NCBI RefSeq assembly: GCF_963455315.2
Contig: NC_083319.1
Location: 115,075,953-115,139,952, forward strand
Length of the DNA stretch: 64,000 bases
Direction of reading: 5' to 3'
Source: Globicephala melas
Lineage: Eukaryota; Chordata; Mammalia; Artiodactyla; Delphinidae
In this document: positions 47,151 to 58,466 of the stretch, piece by piece
Layout of the letters: every line of letters starts with the position of its first letter
Numbering within the stretch: position 1 is the first letter of the stretch
Translations under genes and position numbers: made by a program
The notes under the pieces: generated by a model
The model's database searches: none
What the model saw: only the letters and a program-made list of their open reading frames with translations
Told to the model about the DNA's origin: nothing

Positions 47151-47217
47151 GTGATACACAAGATTTTAGCCTATGATTTAACTTGGACAAAGTTACATCA
47201 CTTTTTACTTTTATCTC
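47151..47217 (-). pseudogene. tRNA-Asp NUMT pseudogene
   Basis: Mitochondrial tRNA-Asp read in reverse ('gatttaacttggacaaagttacatcactttttacttttatctc'), between the COX2 start and tRNA-Ser as in the mitogenome. Confidence 0.85.
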
Positions 47218-47223
47218 CTTTAT

Positions 47224-47291
47224 TGAGAAAGACATTAACGGTTATAGTGTTGGATTGAAACTGGTTGAAAAGGATTTGAGTCCTTCCTTCC
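47224..47291 (+). pseudogene. tRNA-Ser(UCN) NUMT pseudogene
   Basis: Appears in sense on +, as expected for a gene on the opposite mitochondrial strand. It contains the 'tggattgaaactggttgaaaaggatttgagtccttccttcc' stretch with the TGA anticodon (ttgaaa) region, adjacent to the COX1 stop. Confidence 0.85.
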
Positions 47292-48559
47292 TTATTTTAC
47301 ATTTACGTAGGTAGGATCTTCAAACATAGGATATGGTGGAGGGCATCCGTGTAACCATGCTAGGTTAGAAGTAGCAGTTTCCACTGCTGAGACTTCTTTA
47401 GATGCGAATGCTTTTCGAAGTATGAAGGTTACTAGCACTACTGCTGTTACTGAGATGAATGAGCCTAAAGACAAAATATTTCACGTTGTGTGTGCAACAG
47501 GGTACTTGGAGTAACGTAGTGACATCCCTGAGAGGCCAAGAAAGTGCTGCAGGAAGCCATATTTACTACTACAAATATACTTGTGAATTTTTGCTCATGT
47601 TAAGTGTATAACCTGAGAATAGTGGGAATCAGTGTAGGAAGCCTCCTATAATAGTGAAGACTGCTCCCATGGACATGACGCCATGGAAGTGTGCTACTAC
47701 ATAGTATGTATCCTGGAGGACAATGTCCGGGGATGAGTTGGCTGAGATGATTCCTGTCAAACCACCTACTGTAAAAAACAAAACTAAAGCCGAAAGCTCA
47801 TAATATTAGAGGTCATGTAATATTACCTCCGTGAGGAGTTGCTAATCACCTAAATACTTTTGCTCCTTTACGGATGGAAGTAATTACGGTAGCTAATGCA
47901 AAGTATGCTCATGGGTCGACCACTATCCCTATGGTAAACGTATGATGGGCCCACAAGATAAATCCTAAAAAGCCAGTGGACATGACTCAAGCCATTCCCG
48001 AATAGCTGAAGGGCACTTTTTGTCCTAAATAGTATGTAATGATATGTGAGATTATAACAAACCCTGGTAGGCCATGAATACAGACTTCAGGGTGACCAAA
48101 GAACCAAAGTAGGTGTTGGTATAGGATTCGATCTCCTCCTGCAGGGTCAAAGAAAGTAGTGTTGAGATTTCTATCTCTTAGGAGTATGGCAATCCTGGCT
48201 GCTCGGGCTGAGAGTGGTAATTATAGTAATATGGCTATAGCTGGGGAAGATTAAACAAATCATGGTGTTTGGTACTGGGACGTGACTGCTGGTTTTATAT
48301 TAAAGACTCTAGTAATAAAAGTAATAGCACCAAGAATTGAAGAAACCCTGCTCGATGTAAAGGAGAAAATGGTTAGGTCGACAGAGGCTCCTGTGTGGGC
48401 CACATTGCTGGCTAGAGTTGAATGTACGGTTCCACTGGTACCAGAACCAGCTTCTACTGTTGGTGATATGAGTAGGAGTAAGAATGATGGGGGAAGTAGT
48501 CAAAAGTTTACATGATTTATTCGGGGAAATGCTCTATCAGATGCCCCAGTTATTACTGG
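47292..48559 (-). pseudogene. COX1 NUMT, 3' five-sixths
   Basis: The minus-strand frame 47292-47474 ends in WLHGCPPPYPMFEDPTYVNV, the conserved end of cytochrome c oxidase subunit 1, with TAA at 47292-47294. The rest of the gene follows in reverse with frameshifts. It is cut at 48568 by an L1, and the 5' part resumes at 51747. Confidence 0.95.
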
Positions 48560-48568
48560 CACAAGTCA

Positions 48569-51500
48569 GCTTTTTTTTTTCATAGATCTTTATTGGAGTA
48601 TAACTGCTTCACAATACTTAGTTTCTGTTGTACACCAAAGTGAATCAGCCATATGCATACATATGTCCCCATATCCCCTCCCTCTAGAGCCTCCCTCCCA
48701 CCCTATCCCACCCTATCCCACCCGTCTAGGTGGTCACAAAGCACCGAGCTGATCTCCCTGTGCTGTGCGGCTGCTTCCCACTAGCTATCTGTTTTACATT
48801 TGGTAATGTATATATGTTGATGCTACTCCCACTTCACCCCAGCTTCGCCTTCCAACCCATGTCCTCAAGTCCATTTTCTATGTCTACCTCTTTATTCCTG
48901 CCCTGCAACTAGGTTCATCAGTACCATTTTTTTTTTTAGATTAGCATATGGTATTTGTTTTTCTTTCTGACTTACTTCACTCTGTATGACAGACTCTAGG
49001 TCCATCCACCTCACTGCAAATAACTCAATTTCGTTTCTTTTTATGTCTGATATCCCATTGTATATATGTGCCACATCTTTTTTATCCATTCATCTGTCAA
49101 TGGACACTTACACCTTTCTATTTGGTAACTTAATATTCTTTCCCTCCATTCTGCCTTCTGTCTCCGTCACTTGGATTGTGGTTTTGTTATATACTCCAAA
49201 AAAGTAGAAATAACATTTATATGCTAGTAGTCTGTTTATGTAACCTTAAAATTAAGTATATGCACCACTCTTTCTTTTAACATCTTTATTGAAGTACAAT
49301 TGCTTTACAATGGTGTGTTAGTTTCTGCTTTATAACAAAGTGAATCAGTTATACATATACATATATCCCCATATCTCCTCCCTCTTGTGTCTCCCTCTCA
49401 CCCTCCCCATCCCACCCCTCTAGGTGGTCACAAAGCACTGACATGATCTCCCTGTGCTATGCGGCTGCTTCCCACTAGCTGTCTATTTTACATTTGGTAG
49501 TGTATATTTGTCCGTGCCACTCTCTCACTTCATCCCAGCTTACCCTTCCCTCTCCCCATGTCCTCAAGTCCATTCTCTACATCTGCATCTTTATTCCTGT
49601 CCTGCCCATAGGTTCTTCAGAACTTTTTTTTTTTAGATTCCATATATATGTGTTAGCATATGGTATTTGTTTTTCTCTTTCTGACTTACTTCACTCTGTA
49701 TGACAGACTCTAGATCCATCCACCTCACTACAAGTAACTCAGTTTCGTTTCTTTTTATGGCTGAGTAATATTCCATTGTATATATGTGCCATATCTTCTT
49801 TAGCCATTCATCCGATGATGGAAGTAGTTGCTTCCATGTCCTGGCTATTGTAAATAGTGCTGCAGTGAACATTGTTGTACATGTCTCTTTTTGAGTTATG
49901 GTTTTCTCAGGGTATATGCCCAGTAGTGGGATTGCTGGGTCATATGGTAGTTCTATTTTTGGTTTTTTAAGGAACCTCCATACTGTTTTCCATAGTGGTT
50001 GTATCACTTTACATTCCTACCAACACTGCAGGAGGGTTCCCTTTTCACCACACCCTCTCCAGCATTTATTGTTTCTAGATTTTTTGATAATGGCCATTCT
50101 GACCGGTGTGAGGTGATACCTCATTGTAGTTTTGATCTGCATTTCTCTAATAATTACTGATGTTGAGCATCTCTCCATATGCCTCTTTGCCATCTCTGTG
50201 TCTTCCTTGGTGAAATATCTATTTAGGTCTTCTGCCCATTTTTTTTTTTTTTTTTTTTTTTTTTGTGGTACATGAGCCTCTCCGACCGTTGCAGAGCACA
50301 GGCTCCGGACGTGCCGGCTCAGCAGCCATGGCTCACAGGCCTAACCGCTCTGTGGCATGTGGGATCTTCCCGGACTGGGGCACAAACCTGTGTCCCCTGC
50401 ATCGGCAGGCAGACTCTCAACCACTGCGCCACCAGGGAAGCCCCCCATTTTTTAACTGGATTTTTGTTTTTTTGATATTGAGCTCCATGAGCTATTTGTA
50501 TATTTTGGAGATTAATCCTTTGTTGTTTCATTTGCAAATATTTTCTCCCATTCTGAGGGTTGTCTTTTTGTCTTGCTTATGTTTTCCTTTGCTGTGCAAA
50601 AGCTTTTAAGTTTAATTAAGTCCCATTTGTTTATTTTTGTTTTTATTTCTGTTACTCTACAGGTGCATCAAAAAAAGATCTTGCTGTGGTTTATGTCAAA
50701 GAGTGTTTTTCCTGTGTTTTCCTCTAAGAGTTTTATAGTGTCTTATTTTACATTTAAGTCTTTAATCCATCTGGAGTTTTTGTTTATGGTGTTAGGTAGT
50801 GTTCTAATTTCATTCTTTTACATGTAGCTGTCCAGTTTTCCCAGCACCACTTATTGAAGAGGCTGTCTTTTCTCCATTGTATATTCTTGCCTCCTTTGTC
50901 ATAAATTAGGTGCCCATATATGTGTGGGTTTATCTCTGGGCTTTCTATGCTGTTCCATTGATCTATATTTCTGTTTTTGTGCCAGTACCATACTGTCTTG
51001 ATTACTGCAGGTTTGTAGTGTAATTTCAAGTCGGGGAGCCTGATTCCTCCAGCTCCGTTTTTCTTTCTCAAGGTTGCTTTGGCTATTCGGGGTCTTTTGT
51101 GTTTCCATACGAATTGTAAAATTTTTTGTTCTCATTCTGTGAAGAATGCCATTGGTGGTTTGATAGGGATTGCACTGAATCTGTAGATTGCTTTGGGTAG
51201 TACACTCATTTTCACAATATTGATTCTTCCAATCCAAGAACATGGTATATTTCTCCATCTGTTTATGTAATCTTTGATTTCCTTCATCAGTGTTTTATAG
51301 TTTTCTGACTACAACTCTTTCGCCTCCTTAGGCAGGTTTATTCCTAGATACTTTATTCTTTTTGTTGCAATGTTAAATGGGAGTGTTTTCTTAATTTCTC
51401 TTTCTGATTTTTCATTGTTGGTGTATAGGAATGTCAGAGATTTCTGTGCATTAATTTTGTATCCTGCAACTGTACCAAATTCATTGATTAGTTCTAGTTT

Positions 51501-51737
51501 TCTGGTGGCATCTTTAGGATTTTCTATGTATAGTATCATGTCATCTGCAAGGAGTGACAGTTTTACTTCTTCTTTTCCAATCTGTATTCCTTTTCTTTTC
51601 CTTCTTTGATTGCCATGACTAGGACTTCCATAACTATGTTGAATAAGAATGGCGAGACTGGACACCCTTGTCTTGTTCCTGATCTTAATGGAAATGCTTT
51701 CAGTTTTTCACCATTGAGTATGATGCTTGCTGTGGGT
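48569..51737 (-). mobile_element. L1 insertion in COX1 NUMT, composite structure
   Basis: Flanked by TSD CACAAGTCA at 48560-48568 and 51738-51746, which is COX1 sequence on both sides. From the left: poly(T) (the A tail), an L1 3' end segment (48571-49108), about 160 bp of non-L1 sequence (49109-49267), then a second L1 3' end (49268) running through the 3' UTR into ORF2 until 5' truncation near 51737. The minus-strand frames 49633-50007, 50784-51071 and 51309-51665 carry ORF2 parts (PLLGIYPEKTI; LSLLADDMILYIENP, which holds the ADD catalytic motif of reverse transcriptase). A SINE is nested at 50246. Confidence 0.9.
50246..50443 (-). mobile_element. CHR-type SINE nested in the L1
   Basis: T tail then a tggtacatgagcctctccgac variant of the head-proximal sequence; ends ccaccagggaagcc. 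It interrupts the L1 sequence 'ctgcccattttttaactgg'. TSD approximately CCCATTTTT at 50235-50243 and 50444-50452. Third level of nesting: NUMT, L1, SINE. Confidence 0.9.
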
Positions 51738-51746
51738 CACAAGTCA

Positions 51747-51981
51747 TTTTTCAAACCCTGCAATCATAATGGGTACAACTATAAAGAAAATTATTACACG
51801 TGCAGGGACTGCATGACTACATTACAGATTTGGTCATCTCCAAGTAGCGCTCCAGGTTAGCATAGCTCAGACTGGATTAACAGACTGGAGGTGGTGCCTG
51901 CTACTCCAGCTCAAGCACCAAGTAGTAATATAAAGTGCCGACATCTTTGTGATTTGTAGCAGATAATCAGTTTATGAACAG
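51747..51981 (-). pseudogene. COX1 NUMT, 5' end
   Basis: Continues COX1 after the L1 TSD ('cctgcaatcataatgggtac') to the start position, where CTG stands in place of ATG (51979-51981). Confidence 0.92.
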
Positions 51982-51982
51982 A

Positions 51983-52160
51983 GGTAAAATGACTGAGCTA
52001 GCATCAGACTGCAAGTCTAAAGACAGAGATTGCGTCCTCTTTTTGGCAAACCCTGTGGTAAATCAACACACTGAATTGCAAATTCAAAAAAGCAGTTCAA
52101 CTCTGCTGGTGCTTTTCCTGCCTTTTTTTTTTTTTCCTTGAGGGCGGGAGTAGTAGATTG
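51983..52160 (+). pseudogene. tRNA-Tyr, tRNA-Cys and light-strand origin NUMT relics
   Basis: Sense on +. tRNA-Tyr at 51983-52048 (ggtaaaatgactgagctagc) with the anticodon position now gca rather than gta. tRNA-Cys at about 52050-52114 (anticodon gca in 'attgcaaatt'). The light-strand origin hairpin follows at 52115-52152 (cctgcc, T-rich loop, ggcggg). Order and strand match the mitochondrial WANCY cluster. Confidence 0.88.
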
Positions 52161-52225
52161 AAGCCAATTGACTAGAGGATTTACCTGTGAACTAACATTT
52201 CCTGGGGTGGAAGCTCATCAATCTC
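52155..52225 (+). pseudogene. tRNA-Asn NUMT pseudogene
   Basis: 'tagattgaagccaattgactagaggattta...catcaatct' matches mitochondrial tRNA-Asn. The anticodon position reads tga instead of gtt. Confidence 0.85.
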
Positions 52226-52227
52226 AT

Positions 52228-52296
52228 AAGGATTTGGCTTAATTAAAATCTTTGATTTGCATTCAGCTGATACAGGATGGAGTCCTGCAATCCTTA
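52228..52296 (+). pseudogene. tRNA-Ala NUMT copy, unusually well preserved
   Basis: 69 bases from aaggatttggcttaattaaa to tgcaatcctta, with paired acceptor ends (aaggatt / aatcctt), anticodon tgc in 'atttgcatt' and an A-rich arm. As far as I can tell the fold is intact. It would be encoded on the + strand of the nuclear copy, but has no sign of nuclear expression. Confidence 0.85.
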
Positions 52297-52310
52297 TTTT
52301 TAGAAACTGG

Positions 52311-52513
52311 GGCTTCCCTGGTGGTGCAGTGGTTGGGAGTCCGCCTGCCGATGCAGGGGACACGGGTTCGTGCCCCGGTCCGGGAAGATCCCACATGCCG
52401 CAGAGCGGCTGGGCCCGTGAGCCATGGCCGCTGAGCCTGTGCGTCGGGAGCCTGTGCTCCGCATCGGGAGAGGCCACAACAGTGAGAGGCCCGCGTACCG
52501 CCAAAAAAAAGAA
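52311..52513 (+). mobile_element. CHR-type SINE between tRNA-Ala and tRNA-Trp relics
   Basis: ggcttccctggtggtgcag to taccgcc with an A-rich tail (52503-52517). No clean TSD seen; a weak agaaa match at both sides. The second NUMT copy (58665 onwards) has no SINE at the same site. Confidence 0.92.
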
Positions 52514-52524
52514 AAATTAAGTTG

Positions 52525-52577
52525 TACTTGTTTAGGGTTTTGAAAGCTCTTGGTCTGAACTACCCTAAATTCCTAAT
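52525..52577 (-). pseudogene. tRNA-Trp NUMT pseudogene
   Basis: Reverse of mitochondrial tRNA-Trp: 'tttagggttttgaaagctcttggtctg...ctaaattcct'. The anticodon region is altered. Confidence 0.85.
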
Positions 52578-53571
52578 GCAGCACGGATAGAATGGGTATG
52601 AAGGGTAGTAACTGAGTGGATATTATGATTAGTAATGATAGGAAGGTTATCTGTTTTGTATGTTCAAATTGTATATTTTTGTGTTGTTTATTGAAGGGAA
52701 TATAGTTAGTGATGTGGAGTATGTCAGCTGCAAGTAGACATATGCTGAGGACTGCTGTGATGCCTGTTAGTGTTGGTAGAATGATGTTATCATTTTTGTT
52801 TTTCTTGGATAATTATTCATCTGGGTAAAAACCCTGGTAGTGGTGGGCTACCTCCTAACGATACTGTAATGGTGAGGAAAAGGACTGTGATGGGAGGTGT
52901 TTTATCTCACGTGTGTGACAATGATACTGTTGTCATACATGACCTGGGCATAAATAGTAAGAAGATAGTGTTGTTATGATATAAATTAGTATGTTTAGGA
53001 TTGTTATAATTGGAATATACATTGTAATAGCTGTTATGCATCCTATATGGGCAATTGATGAGGAAGCTATAATTTTTTCTAGGTGAGTATGGCTAAGTCT
53101 GCCTCGGCCTCCAATTATGATTCATAATATCACTATGATTAATAGTATGTTTAGGGTGATGGATGGTGACATGTGGTATAAAACCAAGAGGGGTGCAATT
53201 TTGTCACGTAAATAGCATCAGGCCTGCTGTTCATGGAATGCCTTGTGTTACTTCAGGCACTCAGAAGTGAAATGGGGAAAGTCCTACTTTTGTTACAAGG
53301 GCTATTGTTATGATGGTGGATACTGCTGAATGAAATATTTTTGTAATTCACTGTGTTCCTTGACCAGAGTGTATTATATTAATGATAACAGCCATTATAA
53401 GTAGTATTGACATGGTGGATTGTTTTAGAGAATATTGTTGGATGCTTCTATAGCTTATGGGTTCATGTTTTTTATTAGAATGGGGATACCATTAACCAGC
53501 GTGAGCTTGTTACTACAATTATGTTTCATGAGATAATGGGCAGTAGAATGACAGTAAAAGCCATAGAGTTT
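52578..53571 (-). pseudogene. ND2 NUMT pseudogene
   Basis: About 994 bp of reverse-complement mitochondrial ND2 between tRNA-Trp and tRNA-Met (the gene is about 1,044 bp). Runs of G/T-rich sequence typical of the light strand are present and no frame is left open. Its 3' part is repeated at 58832-59262. Confidence 0.88.
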
Positions 53572-53773
53572 ATCAGTACAGGAAGGATATACAACAGTAT
53601 TTGGGGGGTATGGGCCTGATAGCTTACTTAGAGAACCTTACTGTATAGCACGTGGTGTAACGTGGTGGCATGGGGAACATAAAATTCTTAGGAGTAAGTT
53701 CACTTCCAGGCATAAGAGCATTTAAACCTCTGTCATTTTCTCTATCAAAGTAACTCTTGTCAGACATATTTCT
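53572..53773 (-). pseudogene. tRNA-Met, tRNA-Gln and tRNA-Ile NUMT relics
   Basis: tRNA-Met in reverse at 53572-53640 (ggtatgggcctgatagctta). tRNA-Gln in sense at 53641-53706 (ctgtatagcacgtggtgtaa). tRNA-Ile in reverse at about 53707-53773 ('ctatcaaagtaactcttgtcagacatatttct'). The strand alternation is that of the mitochondrial IQM cluster. Confidence 0.88.
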
Positions 53774-54694
53774 TAAGTTTGTGGTGGGTTGCCTGGTATG
53801 ATGACAAGTAGTGAAACCTCTCATATACACAGGACTAATGTTAGTAGTAAAAAGATTTTTGTAAGAGACGTGTAAGTTGATCATATCAAAATTGTGGGTA
53901 GGATGCTCGAATTCATAGAAAGTAGATTGTTAGACGTGTTTTAATGACGACTTGGGCTGTATATAATCCTGGCACGTAGGGGTTGTGAAGTACCTCTAAA
54001 AACAGACTGGTGTGGAAACGTTTTTGATAATGAAATTGACATATTCTCTAGGAAGGGCGGAGTGAGTGGGCCTGCTGCGTTTTCTACATTGGAGCCAAAC
54101 ACAGGTTTTGACTCTACTTCTGTTCAATCGCATGGGGCTCCACTGGATTTCTGCTAGTACAGAGATAATCAAATTGAGGGTAGGGGTCAGGAGAAAATCA
54201 GTCATACTTGTTCTTGTGTAGTAATTACTGCTGAAAGTGTAAATGATCCACTTATCAGTAGGACTGAGAAGAGAGTAACTGCTAACGTTACTTCGTACTG
54301 CCCGCAGAGCTCTAATGAGTATTTTGAATCTGAAGCCCATCCAGATCAGAGCATGGAATAAGTGGCTAGGCTTTATATGGCTAATGTAAATCGTATGCCT
54401 ACATTTATATTAACTAGTGGATAAGATATGGGAAGAGGAATTCACGTTGTGAGAGCCAGGGGTACGGCTAGCATTGGGGCAATAATATATAAACTGATGA
54501 TGCTGATGGTCATAGTGGTTCTTTAATAAATAATTTGACTGCCTCAGCAACGGTCTGTAATAATCCATAGTGGGTGGTGATTTTGGGCCCTTTCTGGATT
54601 TGTATATAGCCTAGGATTTTCCATTCAGTTAATGTAAGGAATGCTATAGCGAGCAAAATTGGGTAATTAGTGAAAGAATGTTGATGATAAACAT
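53774..54694 (-). pseudogene. ND1 NUMT pseudogene
   Basis: Reverse-complement ND1, about 921 bp against about 957 bp in mitochondria. The ATG is kept (cat at 54692-54694, then reverse 'atgtttatcatcaacattc'). Frame fragments such as ALRAV in 53996-54340 survive, but the gene is broken by stops and indels. Confidence 0.9.
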
Positions 54695-54695
54695 A

Positions 54696-54769
54696 TTCTT
54701 AGGAAGAGGACTTACCTCTGCGGATAAAGTTTAAGTTCTATGCAGTTGCTGGGCTCTGCAAACCCTAAC
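54696..54769 (-). pseudogene. tRNA-Leu(UUR) NUMT pseudogene
   Basis: 'ttaagttctatgcagttgctgggctctgc...ccctaac' is the reverse of mitochondrial tRNA-Leu(UUR), placed between ND1 and 16S. Confidence 0.88.
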
Positions 54770-56427
54770 AAACCCTGACTACAGCAGGGTATGAAAAATT
54801 AGTTCAATTGAGATTTTACTATCAATTAGTTTGAAGTCATCTTGTAAAACAGGTCTTATTTCCCTTGTCCATTCATACTGGGAGAAATTTATAATAGAAA
54901 CCAACCAGGATGACTCCAGTCTGAGCTCCGATCAGATAGGACTTTAATCGTTGAACGAACAGACCATTAATAGCAGTTACACCACTGAAATGTCCTGATC
55001 CATCAAGGTCATAAACCCTATTGTCTAGGACTCTAGAATACGATCACACTGTTATCCCTAGTATAACTTGTTCCGTTGATCAGTGTTTTAGAACAACAGG
55101 TGATAAAGCATTTTGACTAGTGGTTCTAAATTTTAATCACTGAGAGCTGGTTTTATTCTCCAAGGTCACCCCAACCAAAACTGTTAATCTATTAACAGCT
55201 ATGTTAATCCCTTAAGGTTCAGGCTTTTTCTTTTTTCTGGATTAATTAATTAATGCTCCATAGGATCTTCTCCTATTATTCCCACCTCTTCCTGGGAAGG
55301 TCAGTTTCACTGATTAAAAGACACGGTAAAACTCACATGTGGCCATTCTTGCAAGTCCAAGTCCTTATTTAGAGAACAAATGACTATGCTACCTTTCCAC
55401 ACTCAGGATCCCATAACAGTTAAAGCGATGTCACTGGGCAGCCAGTGTCTCTAATACTAGAAGTACTAGAGGTTATGTTTTTGGTAAACAGGCAGGAATT
55501 GTGATTGCCGAGTTCCATTTACTTTTTTAATCTTAAATGCATGCCTGTGCTGGGTTAATAATTGTTTTAATAAGTAATTAGGTATTGGTTTAGTTTTACT
55601 TTACTGTTAACTGTCAGTGGATTATAAATTCTGATACAAGCTTATGCAAGGAGAAATATTTCTTGTTACTCATATGAACAGTATTGCTTCTATTAATTGA
55701 TTAGTCCAGTATTAAATTAACAGTTGATTTATTATTGGTATTAAGGTGACTGTGTGGTTGACCTTGAATGCTTAATGCTTTCTTAACTGGTGGCTGCGTT
55801 TAAGCCACCCGTGGTATTGTATATGCTAGTCTCTAGGGAAGGTTGTATTCTGTATCTAAAAAGCTGGACCAGTTTTGAATAACATTTTAAATTACGTTAA
55901 AATTATGTGGGTTTTTTTTTTTTTTTTTGCAGTACGCGGGCCTCTCGCTGTTGTGGCCTCTCCTGTTGCGGAGCACAGGCTCCAGACACACGGCTCAGCA
56001 GCCATGGCTCACGAGCCCAGATGCTCCACGGCATGTGGGATCTTCCCGGACCGGGGCACGAACCCGTGTCCCCTGCATCGGCAGGCAGACTCTCAACCAC
56101 TGCGCCACCATGGAAGCCCAAAATTATGTTTTTAAAGTAATATTTAAAATTGAACTGAAGTTCTTTTCTGAACAATCATCACCAGGCTTATAAGGCTTAT
56201 TAGCTCTACTCATAAATCTCCCTATTTTGCCATATGGATGGGTTTTTCTTATAAACTTTTCATAAGTAGCTCCTCTGGTTTCAGGGTATTTAACTTTTTT
56301 CATCATTCCCTTATAGAACTTTATCTATAGCACCAGATTTAAATTTCTACCTTCTTATACACAGATGCTAAATGAGTCTTTACTTATGATAGTTGAATTT
56401 GGTGGGAGGTTTGGCCTAGTTTTAGTA
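54770..56427 (-). pseudogene. 16S rRNA NUMT pseudogene, split by a SINE
   Basis: Reverse-complement mitochondrial large-subunit rRNA. Recognisable segments are 'ggtcaccccaaccaaaactgttaat' near 55165, 'ctagaatacgatcacactgttatccctagtataacttgttccg' near 55031 and 'gctcctctggtttcagggtatttaact' near 56270. About 1,440 bp after removing the SINE and its TSD, somewhat shorter than the functional gene. Confidence 0.92.
55909..56119 (-). mobile_element. CHR-type SINE inserted in 16S NUMT
   Basis: T tail at 55911-55928, then gcagtacgcgggcctctcgc and an end at gcgccaccatggaagccc. Perfect TSD AAAATTATGT at 55899-55908 and 56120-56129. Confidence 0.95.
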
Positions 56428-56494
56428 CCAACTGTTCATGAGGTGTAAAATCTCCTGGGTATAAACTAGGTGCTTTCCTTTAAGCTGCACTTTG
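56428..56494 (-). pseudogene. tRNA-Val NUMT pseudogene
   Basis: 'gtaaaatctcctgggtataaactaggtgctttcctttaagctgcactttg' is the reverse of mitochondrial tRNA-Val, between 16S and 12S. Confidence 0.85.
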
Positions 56495-57396
56495 ATTCAT
56501 CCAAGCGCACTTTCCAGTATGCTCATCTTGTTAGGACTTGTCTCCTCATATATTTAGAACTTATTAATGGGTTATGAAGTTATTGATATTGGAGGGGATG
56601 ACAGTGTGCATGCTTCATGGCCTGATTCAATTAAGTTCTCTATTCTTTACTATCAAAGTCTCCTTTGGTTTTTCATTTCATAAAAACTTTCATATACATT
56701 ATGTTCCTGGGGTACAAAATGTAGCCCACTTCTCCTCCCATAGGCTGCACCTTGGCCTCACGTTTTTATGTCTGATAATTTTGCTTGCTGTTGTTCCTTA
56801 CCAGGGTTTCCTGAGGATGGCGGTATATAGGGCTGGTGAGGTTTATCAGTCTGTGGATTATAGAACAGGCTACTCTGGAGGAGCAGGAATCCCCGTCAAG
56901 TTCTTTGACTTCTAGGCTGATGGCAGTCGTATTCTGGTGAATAACTTTTTTGTTGTAATTATTTGAATTTAGGGATAAGCATAGTAGGACATCTCAGCTA
57001 TCATGTAATCAGAAATGGTAGTCACTTTCATAGTTTATTTTCACGATGGCTTTTTACAGCTTAGCTAGGACTTTTAGGGTAATCTTTTAACATATTTCAC
57101 ACTGGATTTCTATTAATATGGGTTAATCTTATGAGCAAGGTGGCTGACATGAAATGCACCAACCCTAAGTAGGTTAATATAACTTACTCAGACTTTCTTT
57201 TATGGCTCAACTTTTATCACTGCCGTTCCCCATGGCGATGGAGTGAAGCAAGGCATTGTGAGCTACTTTTTAGTGTGCTTGGTGTCTGCTTCTTTTAATA
57301 TTTTATGATTTAGAGGGCGTTCTCACTGGGGTGCAGATACTTGCACGTGTAATTTTATTAGAAATTAAAAGGCCAGGGCCACACCTATGTGTTTAT
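56495..57396 (-). pseudogene. 12S rRNA NUMT pseudogene
   Basis: The 3' end of 12S in reverse ('ccaagcgcactttccagtatgctcatcttgttaggacttgtctcc', 56501-56545) through to the 5' end next to tRNA-Phe. About 900 bp against about 970. A chance 113-codon open frame crosses it. Confidence 0.9.
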
Positions 57397-57458
57397 GGGG
57401 TTAGTAAATTCATCTGGGCGTTTACAGTGCTTCACCTTAATTATTAAGCTACAGCAAC
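57397..57458 (-). pseudogene. tRNA-Phe NUMT pseudogene
   Basis: 'gtaaattcatctgggcgtttacagtgcttcaccttaattattaagctacagcaac' is the reverse of mitochondrial tRNA-Phe. Confidence 0.88.
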
Positions 57459-57562
57459 TGAATAGGACTTCGTGCATATAGGATTTATGTATTTAAGTGA
57501 CATATTGGTATTCAGTGTAGTAGTTTGGGTTGTGTTAAAACTGGTATTGAAATATTTATTCT

Positions 57563-57790
57563 TTTGGATTGGGATTGATATATATACACTAGTGATACTA
57601 TGTATAAAATAGATAAATAATGACAACTACTGTATAGCTCAGGGAACTCTACTCAGTGCTCTGTGGTGGCCTAGATGGGAAGGACATCCAAAAGAGGGGA
57701 TATATGTATAACTGATTCACATTGCTATAGAGTAGAAACTAACACAACATTGTAAAGCAGCTATACTCCAATGAAATACTTTTTTATAAA
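57563..57790 (+). mobile_element. L1 3' end insertion in D-loop NUMT
   Basis: Sense L1 3' UTR: 'ctcagtgctctgtggtggcc', 'gtataactgattcacattgctatagagtagaaactaacac', 'agcagctatactccaatgaaa'. Severely 5' truncated. Confidence 0.85.
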
Positions 57791-58262
57791 TTTTTAAAAT
57801 GTACTTTATTTTTTATTTTGTTTGAGGTACATGGCAGATCTAGGGGGTACATGGCAATCAATCTAAGTAATTGGTATTATGAGGAGGCTAGCTTGTAGTT
57901 ATACTAACTTTGGGTTTTTCAGGTAAGGGCAATGTTTGTTAAATGAGTTCGTTGACTCACGCAGTTACATGCTTTGCCTTGTTTGGGGGGTCTGTCAGGG
58001 CGATCACAGTGTACGAAGTATGAGGTTTAGTGGGAGGTGGGAGGGTTTGATTAAGGAAGCTGTTTACCTGAAATGCATGTGTGTATGTACGTGTGTAATT
58101 ATTCTATGTCCTGTGACCACTGCCTCAGGAACACATTATGGTTGATGATATTGGCAAATAACATTCAATTTAAGCTCAGCTACAAGTTGCTTGACTGTGT
58201 TAAGGCCTCTGATGGCCACAGCTGAGTCACAGCAGCCCCCAGAATTAAAAAATACCAAATGC

Positions 58263-58466
58263 GGGCTTCCCCGGTGGCGCAGTGGTTGGGAGCCCGCCTG
58301 TCGATGCAGGGGACACGGGTTCGTGCCCAGGTCCGGGAAGATCCCACGTGCCGCGGAGCGGCTGGGCCCGTGAGCCATGGCCGCTGAGCCTGCGCGTCCG
58401 GAGCCTGTGCTCCACAACGGGAGAGGCCACAACAGTGAGAGGCCCGCGTACCGCGGAAAAAAAAAA
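58263..58466 (+). mobile_element. CHR-type SINE in D-loop NUMT
   Basis: gggcttccccggtggcgcag to taccgcgg plus an A tail. TSD AAATGC at 58257-58262 and 58467-58472, splitting the D-loop sequence 'taccaaatgcatga'. Confidence 0.95.

Noticed and set aside
47292..54694. COX1, COX2, ND1 and ND2 as functional genes
   Set aside because: They use mitochondrial order and code but are broken by stops, indels, altered start codons and transposon insertions. They are NUMT pseudogenes.
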